A stretch of 9,632 bases of DNA from Alphaproteobacteria bacterium (GTDB lineage Bacteria; Pseudomonadota; Alphaproteobacteria; ATCC43930; CGMCC-115725): contig JAFAWI010000527.1 in NCBI GenBank assembly GCA_019241915.1, positions 1 to 9,632 on the forward strand, given 5' to 3'. Each line of letters starts with the position of its first letter. Positions within the stretch are counted from its first letter, which is position 1. The position numbers were made by a program, and so were the translations under genes. Of the stretch, positions 1 through 6,661 are shown piece by piece. Under the pieces are notes generated by a model. It was given only the letters and a program-made list of their open reading frames with translations, was not told the origin of the DNA and searched no databases.

Positions 1-83
1 ATCTCGGCTGCCCGGTTACCTTGGCCTCGTGGCTCCGCCCCGGTTGCGACACCTATTACCGCAGCTACGTCGACCTGAACTGA
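1..83 (+). CDS. C-terminal end of an unidentified protein (partial)
   Basis: The reading frame whose first full codon is at base 3 stays open from the window edge to a TGA at 81-83 and gives 26 residues ending in CDTYYRSYVDLN. The mix of Cys, Trp, Tyr and Asp is unlike the Arg/Ala/Pro-rich shadow frames typical of this GC-rich DNA, so I take it as the real end of a gene that begins to the left. Too little remains to name a family. It ends 56 bp before the 3' end of the convergent tRNA-Ser gene. No clear terminator is visible between them. It could still be a chance open frame. Confidence 0.5.
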   Translation, partial: LGCPVTLASWLRPGCDTYYRSYVDLN

Positions 84-139
84 CCGCTTCTCCCGGAGGG
101 TGAAACATTGGCACCGCGCGGCAGGCATCGGGAGAGCGC

Positions 140-229
140 TGGCGGAGGGAGTGGGATTCGAACCCACGATACGGTTTCCCGTATACACACTTTCCAGGCG
201 TGCGCCTTCGACCGCTCGGCCATCCCTCC
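140..229 (-). tRNA. tRNA-Ser (anticodon GGA)
   Basis: On the minus strand the 5' acceptor arm GGAGGGA (complement of 223-229) pairs with TCCCTCC (complement of 144-150), followed by discriminator G and an encoded CCA (complement of 140-142). The T arm is GTGGG-TTCGAAT-CCCAC (complement of 151-167), with the TTCGAAT loop. The anticodon stem-loop is CACGC-CTGGAAA-GTGTG, which puts GGA at the complement of 193-195. A long variable arm, about 168-185, with a short hairpin (ACGG/CCGT) marks a class II tRNA, as expected for serine. It reads UCC and UCU codons. The length is 90 nt including CCA. A 7-bp hairpin (236-242 with 248-254) lies in its upstream leader; a promoter on the minus strand is not obvious. 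Confidence 0.97.
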
Positions 230-441
230 GTCATGCCGCCCGTTGCGCGGGCGGGAAAAGACTAGATGAGTTTTGCGTACCGCGGAACCGGTGCGGCGGT
301 CGTCGGCGCGCCCCGGCTTTTGGCGCTGCGGGTCCCAGCTGCGGGGCCCAGCGGCCAAGGGTTGTTGCACGCCCGCGCTTTCGCTAGAACCGGGCCGGCG
401 CCGGGTTCGTGCGCCGCATTGCATCGAACGGGCGAGGCCGG

Positions 442-1161
442 ATGATCAAATTTCTTGTCGCGGCGGGCGTCGCCGCCTCTTTGGTGGCGCCGCTTGCGGC
501 GCGGGCGCAGCCCGCCCCCTCGGGCCAGACCGCGCCCGGCACGTCAAGCGCCGCGCCGGCCGCCCCCGCCGCTCCTGCCGAGCATGTCCGGGTCGACGGG
601 TTTCGCAGCGCCAAATGGGGCATGAGCGAAGCCGAGGTGAAGAGCGCGATCGTCGCCGATTTCAAAATCCCGGGCGACAAGCTCAAAGCCGAAACCAACC
701 CGAGCGAAAAAACCGCGATTGTCAACATTGCGGTGCCCGAGCTGATCGAGCGCGCCGGAATCGCCCGCGTCTCCTACATTTTCGGTTATGCCAGCAAAAA
801 GCTGATCCAGGTCAACATCGTCTGGGGCACCCCGGCCGACCCGCAGGCCAAACCCGAGATGGTGGTCGCCGCCGCCAACCAGCTGCGCCAGCTCTTTAGC
901 GAGGAAGGGTACGAACCGTCCACCGTCGTCACCAACGCCCGCGCGCCCGACGGCGGCATCATTGTCTTTCAGGGCCAGGATGCCGACAAGCACACGACCT
1001 TGTTGCGGCTGCTCTCGGCGCAGGCTCCGGCCGAAAAAGACGTCAAGGGCGAGAAGGACAAGGAAAAGGACAAACCGCAGACGCAGACCGCGCTGTTTCT
1101 GTCCTACGTCATGGACAGCGCCAACCCCGACATCTACCGGCTGAAAAAGGGACAGTTCTAG
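442..1161 (+). CDS. predicted exported protein of unknown function
   Basis: The 239-residue product starts with a classic signal peptide: MIK, a hydrophobic core to about residue 19, and an Ala-X-Ala cleavage site at ARA|QP (residues 20-22). A Pro/Ala/Ser-rich linker follows (23-47), and then a soluble domain opening with GFRSAKWGMSEAEVKSAI (53-70), an opening I associate with uncharacterised alphaproteobacterial exported proteins. A Lys/Glu-rich, low-complexity loop (about 196-212) interrupts the C-terminal part before ALFLSYVMDSANPDIYRL. No Cys is present, so it is not a lipoprotein. I chose ATG 442 because it begins the signal peptide directly; an in-frame GTG at 409 would add 11 Arg-rich residues and bury it. 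A weak purine-rich GAGGCCGG lies just upstream. The function is unknown; the likely location is the periplasm. It ends 96 bp before the ComM-like gene and may be transcribed separately. Confidence 0.8.
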   Translation: MIKFLVAAGVAASLVAPLAARAQPAPSGQTAPGTSSAAPAAPAAPAEHVRVDGFRSAKWGMSEAEVKSAIVADFKIPGDKLKAETNPSEKTAIVNIAVPELIERAGIARVSYIFGYASKKLIQVNIVWGTPADPQAKPEMVVAAANQLRQLFSEEGYEPSTVVTNARAPDGGIIVFQGQDADKHTTLLRLLSAQAPAEKDVKGEKDKEKDKPQTQTALFLSYVMDSANPDIYRLKKGQF

Positions 1162-1257
1162 GCGGCGCCGCACCCGGCACGCAAAGCTGCGCATTTTCAT
1201 CGCCGCCCCGCCCGCAGAAGCCATTAAACTTGCGGTAGAAGGAGGCGAGCCGGGCCA

Positions 1258-2781
1258 ATGGTCGCGCGCATCCGCACGGTGGCCTTTCACGGCGTCGAGG
1301 TGATCGACGTCGAGGCGCAGGTGACGTTTGTCCCCGGGCTGCCGGCATTTCACGTCGTCGGCCTGCCCGACAAGGCGGTCGCCGAATCGCGCGAGCGGGT
1401 GAGGGGGGCGCTGGCCGCGCTCGGCCTCGCGCTGCCGCCGCGCCACATCACGGTCAATCTCGCCCCGGCCGATGTGGTGAAGGAAGGCAGTCACTTCGAC
1501 CTGCCGATCGCGCTGGGGCTCCTCGCGGCGATGGACGTGCTGCCGCAGGACGAGATCGCCGGCTATCTCGCGGTCGGCGAGCTGGCGCTCGACGGCTCGC
1601 TGACCGGGGTCGCCGGGGTGCTGCTCGCCGCGCTCGCCGCCTCGGGGCGCGACATCGGCATCATCTGCCCGCTGGCCTGCGGCGGCGAGGCGGCGTGGGC
1701 CGGCGAGGTCGAGATCGTCGCGGCGCCGACGCTGCTGTCGATCGTCAACCACTTCAAGGGCACCCAGCTGCTGCCGCCGCCCGAGGCAAAGCTCGCCCCG
1801 CCGCGCGGCGCCGGGCTCGACCTCAAGGACGTCAAGGGCCAGGAAAGCGCCAAGCGCGCGCTGGAGATCGCCGCCGCCGGCGCGCACAACCTGTTGATGA
1901 TCGGCCCGCCGGGTTCCGGCAAGTCGATGCTCGCGGCGCGGCTCCCCGGCATTCTGCCGCCGCTCGAACCGGCCGAAGCGCTCGAACTGGGCATGATCCA
2001 GTCGGTCGCCGGCGGCCTGCGCGGCGGCGCGCTGCTGCGCGAGCGCCCGTTTCGCGACCCGCACCATTCGGCCTCGCTGCCGGCGCTGGTCGGCGGCGGC
2101 ATCCGCCCGCGTCCCGGCGAAATCTCACTGGCGCATCAGGGCGTGCTGTTCCTCGACGAGCTGCCGGAGTTCCACCGGGCCGCGCTGGAGGCGCTGCGCC
2201 AGCCGCTCGAAACCGGCCGGGTCAGCGTCGCCCGCGCTAACGGCCATGTCACCTATCCGGCGCGCATCCAGCTGGTTGCGGCGATGAACCCGTGCCGTTG
2301 CGGCTGGCTGTCCGAGCCGGGCCGCGCCTGCGGCCGCGCGCCGCGCTGCGCGCAGGAATATCAGGCCAAGCTGTCGGGACCGCTGCTCGACCGCATCGAC
2401 CTGACGATCGACGTGCCGGCGGTGTCGCCCGCCGACCTCGCGCTGCCGCCGCCGGCCGAAGCGAGCGCCGACGTCGCCGAACGTGTCGCCGCCGCGCGTG
2501 CGCGGCAGACCGCGCGCTACGCCAAGCTCCCGGCCGACCGCCGGGTCCGCACCAATGCCGAGGCCGACGGCGAGCTGCTCGACCGGATCGCCACGCCGGA
2601 GGAAGCCGGCCGCACGCTGATGGCGCGCGCCGCCGAGCGGTTGCGTCTGTCGGCACGCGGCTACCACCGCGTGCTGCGCGTCGCCCGCACCCTTGCCGAT
2701 CTCGACGGCGCCGCCACCGTCGCCCGCCGCCACATCGCCGAAGCGCTCAGCTACCGCCGCGGCTTCGACGCGCCCGGCTGA
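1258..2781 (+). CDS. YifB/ComM family Mg-chelatase-like AAA+ ATPase
   Basis: This 507-residue protein has the full length and domain order of the YifB/ComM family. The N-terminal ChlI/Lon-S5-like domain covers about 20-140 (HVVGLPDKAVAESRERVRGAL at 32-52). The AAA+ core covers about 188-390, with Walker A GPPGSGKS (216-223), Walker B GVLFLDE (295-301) and SGPLLDRID (373-381). The C-terminal Mg_chelatase_C helical domain is about 402-500. Cys346 and Cys348 in MNPCRCG, with Cys358 and Cys364, form the cysteine cluster usual in this family. In naturally competent bacteria ComM is a hexameric helicase that promotes branch migration when imported single-stranded DNA is recombined; in species with no known competence its role is unclear. 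The start at ATG 1258 is supported by AAGGAGG at 1239-1245, at a rather long spacing of 12 nt. No other competence gene is in the window. Confidence 0.95.
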   Translation: MVARIRTVAFHGVEVIDVEAQVTFVPGLPAFHVVGLPDKAVAESRERVRGALAALGLALPPRHITVNLAPADVVKEGSHFDLPIALGLLAAMDVLPQDEIAGYLAVGELALDGSLTGVAGVLLAALAASGRDIGIICPLACGGEAAWAGEVEIVAAPTLLSIVNHFKGTQLLPPPEAKLAPPRGAGLDLKDVKGQESAKRALEIAAAGAHNLLMIGPPGSGKSMLAARLPGILPPLEPAEALELGMIQSVAGGLRGGALLRERPFRDPHHSASLPALVGGGIRPRPGEISLAHQGVLFLDELPEFHRAALEALRQPLETGRVSVARANGHVTYPARIQLVAAMNPCRCGWLSEPGRACGRAPRCAQEYQAKLSGPLLDRIDLTIDVPAVSPADLALPPPAEASADVAERVAAARARQTARYAKLPADRRVRTNAEADGELLDRIATPEEAGRTLMARAAERLRLSARGYHRVLRVARTLADLDGAATVARRHIAEALSYRRGFDAPG

Positions 2782-2862
2782 CGCCGGGGCCGCGCTCGCC
2801 TTGCCAATACGCCCCCGTCGGCGCATCGTGGCGTGGTCGGCGCCGGAAGAGGTGCGCGCGCG

Positions 2863-3189
2863 ATGGCAAAAATCACCTATGTCGAGCACGGCGGCCGCGA
2901 GCACCGGGTCGAGGTGCCGCCCGGCTTGTCGGTGATGCGCGGCGCGGTCGACAACAACATCCCCGGCATCGATGCCGATTGCGGCGGCGAGTGCGCCTGC
3001 GCCACCTGTCATGTCTATGTCGACGAGACTTGGCTCGACCGCACCGGGGTGCCGGAGTCCGGGTCGCAGGAGGCGAGCATGCTGAGCTTTGCCGCGCTGG
3101 CCCGGCCCAACTCGCGGCTGTCGTGCCAGATCGCGGTCAGCGACGCGCTCGACGGTCTCGTCGTCCGGCTGCCAGAGGGACAACACTAG
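2863..3189 (+). CDS. [2Fe-2S] ferredoxin, putidaredoxin/adrenodoxin type
   Basis: The 108-residue product is a complete vertebrate-type/ISC-like [2Fe-2S] ferredoxin of the kind that serves bacterial P450s. The cluster ligands are Cys40, Cys46 and Cys49 (C-x5-C-x2-C within DCGGECACATCHVYV) and Cys88 (RLSCQI). Cys44 is an extra, non-ligand cysteine at a variable position. The N-terminal beta strands (KITYVEHGGREHRVEV) and the helix LSVMRGAVDNNIPGID fit the fold. The family role is one-electron transfer from an NAD(P)H-dependent ferredoxin reductase to a cytochrome P450. The gene ends only 26 bp before the P450 start, so the two are very likely co-transcribed and act together. ATG 2863 is preferred over the in-frame GTG at 2833 because the fold begins right at MAKITYVEH and GGAAGAGG (2845-2852) is a plausible ribosome binding site. 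No reductase gene is visible. Confidence 0.95.
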   Translation: MAKITYVEHGGREHRVEVPPGLSVMRGAVDNNIPGIDADCGGECACATCHVYVDETWLDRTGVPESGSQEASMLSFAALARPNSRLSCQIAVSDALDGLVVRLPEGQH

Positions 3190-3215
3190 GGACAACAGCG
3201 AACCGGAGCCGATCG

Positions 3216-4469
3216 ATGAGCCCACCCCTCGACGACGCTGTTCATTCCGCCGCCCAAAACATCCCGCTCGACCGCATCGACGTCAGCGATCCGCAGCTCT
3301 ATCAGGACGACACCTGGTACCCGTATTTCGCCCGGCTGCGGCGCGACGACCCGGTTCATTATTGCCCGGAGAGCCGGTACGGGCCCTATTGGGCCGTCAC
3401 CAGGTACAAGGACATCATGCAGGTGGAGGTGAACCATCAGGTTTATTCCTCCGCATCCGAATTGGGCGGCATCCAGATCGAGGATCAGCCCAAGGACATG
3501 GACCGGCCCAGCTTTATCCGCATGGATCCGCCCAAGCACGACGACCAGCGCAAGGTGGTGAGCCCCGTCGTCGCGCCGGCCAATCTCGCCAACATGGAAG
3601 GTGTCATCCGCGAGCGCACGATCCGCGTGCTCGAAGGACTGCCGCGCGGCGAAACGTTCGACTGGGTCGACCGCGTCTCGGTCGAACTGACGACGATGAT
3701 GCTCGCCACGCTGTTCGACTACCCGTGGGACGACCGGCGCCAGCTGACCTATTGGTCCGATGTCGCGATCTGCAATGTCAATGCACCCGATTCGCCGGTG
3801 CATTCCGAGGAGGAGAGGTTTGCCGAGCTGAGCCGGATGGCGCAGGCGCTCGGCAAGCTATTCAACGAGCGCGCCGCGCAGCCGCCCAAATTCGACCTGT
3901 TGTCGATGCTGGCGCACGGCGAGGCGACACAGGGCATGCCGATCCGCGAATTCATGGGCACGTTGGCGCTGCTGATCGTCGGCGGCAACGACACGACGCG
4001 CAACACGATGACCGGCGGGTTGATGGCGCTGAACGAGCACCCCGCGGAGTACCGGAAGCTGCGCGACGACCCGGCCCTGATCCCCAACGCCGTCTCCGAG
4101 ATCATCCGCTACGTGACGCCGGTCATCCACATGCGGCGCACCGCCAAGGAAGACACCGAGCTGGGCGGGAAAAAGATCGCCAAGGGCGACAAGGTCGTCA
4201 TCTGGTACGTCTCGGGCAACCGCGATCCCGACGCGATCGCGGAGCCGGACCGGCTCGTCGTCGATCGCCCGCGCGCGCGCCAGCACCTGTCGTTCGGCTT
4301 TGGCATCCACCGCTGCGTCGGCAACCGGCTGGCCGAATTGCAGCTCCGCATCTTGTGGGAGGAGCTGCTGCCGCGCTATCCGGTTGTCGAGGTCGTCGGG
4401 CCGCCGAAACGTCTTTATTCCAACTTCATCCACGGCATCCGCGCGCTGCCGGTGCGCATCCCGACCTAG
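3216..4469 (+). CDS. cytochrome P450, CYP153-like (terminal alkane/terpene hydroxylase family)
   Basis: This is a complete 417-residue soluble bacterial P450 with no membrane anchor. The I-helix oxygen-activation motif is GGNDTT (256-261), within LLIVGGNDTTRN. The K-helix ExxR pair is Glu295/Arg298. The haem loop is FGFGIHRCVG (360-369), with Cys367 as the thiolate ligand. Several stretches match what I recall of CYP153 enzymes: DDTWYPYFARLR (31-42), DPVHYC (45-50), FIRMDPPKHD (100-109), HMRRTA (305-310), WYVSGNRDP (330-338) and LSFGFGIHRCVGNRLAELQL (358-377). CYP153 enzymes hydroxylate the terminal carbon of medium-chain alkanes and of some terpenes such as limonene. The start at ATG 3216 has GGAG at 3205-3208. 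It forms a two-gene unit with the upstream ferredoxin. The exact substrate cannot be read from the sequence. CYP153 membership is a motif-based judgement; a close sister family is possible. Confidence 0.93.
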   Translation: MSPPLDDAVHSAAQNIPLDRIDVSDPQLYQDDTWYPYFARLRRDDPVHYCPESRYGPYWAVTRYKDIMQVEVNHQVYSSASELGGIQIEDQPKDMDRPSFIRMDPPKHDDQRKVVSPVVAPANLANMEGVIRERTIRVLEGLPRGETFDWVDRVSVELTTMMLATLFDYPWDDRRQLTYWSDVAICNVNAPDSPVHSEEERFAELSRMAQALGKLFNERAAQPPKFDLLSMLAHGEATQGMPIREFMGTLALLIVGGNDTTRNTMTGGLMALNEHPAEYRKLRDDPALIPNAVSEIIRYVTPVIHMRRTAKEDTELGGKKIAKGDKVVIWYVSGNRDPDAIAEPDRLVVDRPRARQHLSFGFGIHRCVGNRLAELQLRILWEELLPRYPVVEVVGPPKRLYSNFIHGIRALPVRIPT

Positions 4470-4646
4470 CCGGACCGCCTCATCGGCAACCGGCCTTCCT
4501 TCAAGCCGCCGCGCACGCGGGATGGAGGCGCGATGGCCGGTAAAATCGCCACAATTGCGTCGTAGGCTCCAATCGCCCCGCAAAAATCCCGCGCCATCGG
4601 TTGCTGCCGATAGCGCCAGGCGCCGCGTTCAAAACAGAAGATCGCG

Positions 4647-4702
4647 CCTCCTGTTATCGAGGGCCATAACAGGAGGTTAACAGGAGGTCGACCTCCTGTT
4701 AT
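4647..4702. repeat. four copies of CCTCCTGTTA arranged as a hairpin plus a perfect palindrome
   Basis: The 10-mer CCTCCTGTTA occurs at 4647-4656 and 4692-4701 on the plus strand. Its complement TAACAGGAGG occurs at 4667-4676 and 4678-4687. The first pair forms an 11-bp perfect stem (4647-4657 with 4666-4676) around an 8-nt loop. The second pair forms a perfect 24-bp palindrome with no spacer, half-site TAACAGGAGGTC at 4678-4689, centred between 4689 and 4690. An 11-bp tandem step (AACAGGAGGTT/AACAGGAGGTC, 4668-4689) links them. Possible roles are an operator array for a dimeric regulator, a remnant of a palindromic repeat element, or an RNA structure that hides two Shine-Dalgarno-like AGGAGGT sequences. 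No T-tract follows, so it is not a standard terminator. Confidence 0.85.
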
Positions 4703-4801
4703 TGGCGGAAAGCCGCATCGGCGCGTGCCCGACCGGCGGCGGCCGCTTCGGCGCGGGACGCAGAGCCGGCCGGCGGGGAAAGCGCTTGCCGGAACCGGGC
4801 G

Positions 4802-4817
4802 CAATCGCCGACGATTG
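4802..4817. promoter_or_regulatory. inverted repeat CAATCG-N4-CGATTG, possible operator
   Basis: Two perfect 6-bp arms (4802-4807 and 4812-4817) are separated by CCGA. The site lies 33 bp ahead of the luciferase-like start codon, within the leader or promoter-proximal region. A dimeric regulator could bind here, but a 6-bp inverted repeat can occur by chance in this DNA. No matching regulator gene is adjacent. Confidence 0.3.
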
Positions 4818-4850
4818 GCCAAGGGCCGATTTCGTCCCAGGAGTAGCGGC

Positions 4851-6020
4851 ATGAACGAGCCTTATCTGCGCAGCGGCATCTTTCTCGCGCCGTTTCATAA
4901 CCATGACGAGAACCCGACCCTGTCGATGGAGCGGGACCTCGAGCTGATCGAGCATCTCGACCGGCTCAACTACCACGAGGCGTGGATCGGCGAGCACCAT
5001 TCGGGCGGGTTCGAGATCATCGCCTGCCCCGAGATGTTCATCGCCGCCGCGGCCCAGCGCACCAAACACATCCGGCTCGGCACCGGTGTCGTCTCGCTGC
5101 CCTACCACAACCCGTTCATGCTCGCCGACCGCATGGTCCAGCTCGACCACATGACGCGCGGCCGCGCGATGTTCGGCGTCGGCCCCGGCGCGCTGGTGCA
5201 CGACGCGCTGAAGATCGGCATCGATCCCGGCGACCAGCGCGTGATGATGGAAGAGTCGTTCGACATCGTCGTCCGCCTGATGAAGGGCGAGGTGGTCAAC
5301 CAGAAGACCGACTGGTTCAACATCACCGACGCCAAGCTGCAGCTGCGTCCGTATACGCGGCCGACCATGGAGCTCGCGGTCGCCGCGGCGCGCTCGCCGT
5401 CGGGCGGTGTGCTCGCCGGCCGCTACGGTGTCGGGATGCTGTCGATCGGCGGCACCGCGCCGGCGCAGATGGAGCGCCACACCGCCAACTGGAACCTTTA
5501 CGAGGAGACCGCGCGCGCCAACGGCCACACGCCGAACCGCCGCGACTGGCGCGTCGTCGGCTTCTTTCACGTCGCCGAGACCCGCGAGCAGGCGCGCAAG
5601 AACGTCGAATTCGGGGTCAAGCAGTTCGCTCAGTACTTCCGCGACGTTGCGACCTTCCCGATTATCCCGGGCGATGTCGGCGACCCGATCGAGTGGCTGA
5701 TCGAGACCGGCACTGCCTGCATCGGCACCCCGGACGATGCGGTCGCCTATGTCGACCGCCTGATGAAGGGGTCGGGCGGGTTTGGCGTGCTCTGCGAACT
5801 GGCGCAGAACTGGGCCGACTGGGAGGCGACCAAGCGGCATTACGAGCTGATGGCGCGTTTTGTCCACCCCAAGTTCCAGCAGAGCCGCGAGCTCCTCGTC
5901 GAGAGCTACAATTACGCGACCGAGCGTCACGTCGAGTTTGGCGGCCAGGCCGCTGCGGCGATCCAGAAGGCAATCGATCGCCATGCCGAGCGCGCCGGCA
6001 AAAAGGAAGCGGCGGAGTAG
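4851..6020 (+). CDS. luciferase-like (LLM class) flavin-dependent monooxygenase, limonene-monooxygenase-like
   Basis: The 389-residue product has the length and TIM-barrel pattern of bacterial luciferase-like monooxygenases. Family landmarks are GIFLAPFHNHDENP (9-22), the strand and loop AWIGEHHSGGFE (44-55), IRLGTGVVSLPYHNPFMLADRMVQLDHMTRGR (74-105) and the phosphate-binding-type segment FGVGPGALVHDA (108-119). Such enzymes use reduced FMN from a separate flavin reductase and O2 to oxidise a small organic substrate. The N-terminal part resembles proteins annotated as limonene 1,2-monooxygenase, but that name is widely over-applied, so the substrate is open. ATG 4851 is chosen because AGGAG (4839-4843) lies 7 nt upstream and the family sequence starts here; in-frame codons further upstream encode only Arg/Gly-rich sequence. 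No flavin reductase is in the window. The C-terminal tail from about residue 375 is charged and probably disordered. Confidence 0.92.
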   Translation: MNEPYLRSGIFLAPFHNHDENPTLSMERDLELIEHLDRLNYHEAWIGEHHSGGFEIIACPEMFIAAAAQRTKHIRLGTGVVSLPYHNPFMLADRMVQLDHMTRGRAMFGVGPGALVHDALKIGIDPGDQRVMMEESFDIVVRLMKGEVVNQKTDWFNITDAKLQLRPYTRPTMELAVAAARSPSGGVLAGRYGVGMLSIGGTAPAQMERHTANWNLYEETARANGHTPNRRDWRVVGFFHVAETREQARKNVEFGVKQFAQYFRDVATFPIIPGDVGDPIEWLIETGTACIGTPDDAVAYVDRLMKGSGGFGVLCELAQNWADWEATKRHYELMARFVHPKFQQSRELLVESYNYATERHVEFGGQAAAAIQKAIDRHAERAGKKEAAE

Positions 6021-6039
6021 CCCGCTTCCCCGTCAGCGG

Positions 6040-6081
6040 CCCCTCCCCGTTGTGCGGGGGAGGGGACCATGCCCAGCATGG
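6040..6081. repeat. two adjacent hairpins, REP-like or terminator-like element
   Basis: A 9-bp stem CCCCTCCCC (6040-6048) / GGGGAGGGG (6057-6065) with an 8-nt loop is followed after 1 nt by a 6-bp stem CCATGC (6067-6072) / GCATGG (6076-6081) with loop CCA. It starts 19 bp after the luciferase-like stop codon. There is no T-tract, so efficient intrinsic termination is doubtful. G/C-run hairpins of this style are often dispersed between genes in alphaproteobacterial genomes, which makes a repetitive extragenic element the best guess. Only one copy is in the window. Confidence 0.6.
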
Positions 6082-6112
6082 TGGAAGGGGCGCCAGGCGC
6101 AAAGGACAGCGC

Positions 6113-6141
6113 TTGAGCGCGGCGCCGCGACACCATATCTG
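6113..6141 (+). promoter_or_regulatory. candidate sigma70-type promoter for ubiK
   Basis: TTGAGC (6113-6118) and TATCTG (6136-6141) are 17 bp apart, each matching 4 of 6 consensus positions. Transcription would start near 6148, about 30 bp before the ubiK start codon. The call rests on motif match and position only. Confidence 0.35.
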
Positions 6142-6178
6142 AGGGAACGCAGCAACCGCGGCGGGTGCGGGGACGACA

Positions 6179-6475
6179 ATGCAAAGCCAGAACCGGTTTT
6201 TTGACGATATTGCGCGCGTCGCCAACGGCGCGGTCGGCGCGTTGTCGGGCGTGCGCGGCGAGATCGAGGCGCGGCTGCGCGATCAGCTGGAACGGGTGCT
6301 CGCCGGCATGGACTTGGTCAGCCGAGAGGAGTTCGAGGCGGTCAAGGCGATGGCCGCCAAGGCGCGCGAGGAGCAGGACATTCTGCTGGCGCGTCTCGCC
6401 GAGCTCGAATCTCGTCTCGCCGAGACCGCCGGTGCGCCGCCGCGGCGGCTTCGAGGGAAATCGCCAACCGGCTAG
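6179..6475 (+). CDS. ubiK: UbiK family ubiquinone biosynthesis accessory factor (BMFP domain)
   Basis: The 98-residue product matches the UbiK/YqiC (BMFP) family from end to end. NRFFDDIARVANGAVGALSGVRGEIEARLRDQLERVLA (5-42) is the amphipathic N-terminal part, MDLVSREEFEAVKAMAAKAREE (44-65) is the signature segment, and a coiled coil runs to about residue 83. The tail (84-98) is basic and Pro-rich. In Enterobacteria UbiK helps the UbiJ/Ubi-enzyme complex make ubiquinone under aerobic conditions and associates with membranes; the protein forms trimers in vitro. ATG 6179 gives the family-typical start. A clear Shine-Dalgarno sequence is missing, with only GGTGCGGGGA nearby. It heads a same-strand series with the YbjN-domain gene and proC, an order I know from other alphaproteobacteria. 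Confidence 0.93.
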   Translation: MQSQNRFFDDIARVANGAVGALSGVRGEIEARLRDQLERVLAGMDLVSREEFEAVKAMAAKAREEQDILLARLAELESRLAETAGAPPRRLRGKSPTG

Positions 6476-6661
6476 GTTTCGTGGTGCTTACGGCACCATG
6501 CGCTAAATGTTGTCTTGCCACTGTCACAGGGCTTTGGCAGCGTGACCCGGTCAATTGCCGGAGAAGCGGGCGATGCGGGAATTTCCGTTACACCCGCCGC
6601 AAAGTTGTTTAAACGGGCCGTCGCCGCGGGCCTTATCGCTGCCGGTCCGGAGGAGCGTGCG

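Larger units (their letters stand above)
4470..4850. other. 381-bp intergenic region between the P450 and luciferase-like genes
   Basis: I see no convincing gene here; open frames across it are Arg/Gly/Ala-rich shadows. The centre (about 4540-4710) is more AT-rich than its surroundings and carries the CCTCCTGTTA repeat cluster (4647-4702). The right side carries a 16-bp inverted repeat (4802-4817) and the ribosome binding site AGGAG (4839-4843) of the next gene. There is no T-tract terminator after the P450 and no promoter I would call with confidence. The gap argues against simple co-transcription of the P450 and the luciferase-like gene. Confidence 0.7.

Noticed and set aside
544..2067. Long minus-strand open frame of 507 codons
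   Set aside because: It lies over the signal-peptide protein and the ComM-like ATPase, and its translation is Arg/Ala/Gly-rich with no recognisable family. It is a mirror of the plus-strand codon bias.
2773..2788. 6-bp hairpin over the ComM-like gene's stop codon as a terminator
   Set aside because: The stem is short, there is no T-tract, and in such GC-rich DNA 6-bp stems are frequent.
2292..3215. In-frame extension upstream of the P450
   Set aside because: The P450 frame is open far upstream, but the extension overlaps the ComM-like and ferredoxin genes and is Arg-rich. The P450 family sequence begins at ATG 3216, which has a Shine-Dalgarno sequence.
4702..4854. Small open frame from TTG overlapping the luciferase-like start by ATGA, 50 codons
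   Set aside because: The overlap looks like translational coupling, but the peptide is Arg/Gly-rich with no family features, the TTG start is 13 nt from the nearest Shine-Dalgarno-like sequence, and such frames are common by chance at this GC content.
6515..6661. N-terminal extension of the YbjN-domain protein to a TTG at 6515
   Set aside because: ATG 6662 has a strong GGAGGAG 6 nt upstream and matches the family start; the extension has no family character.
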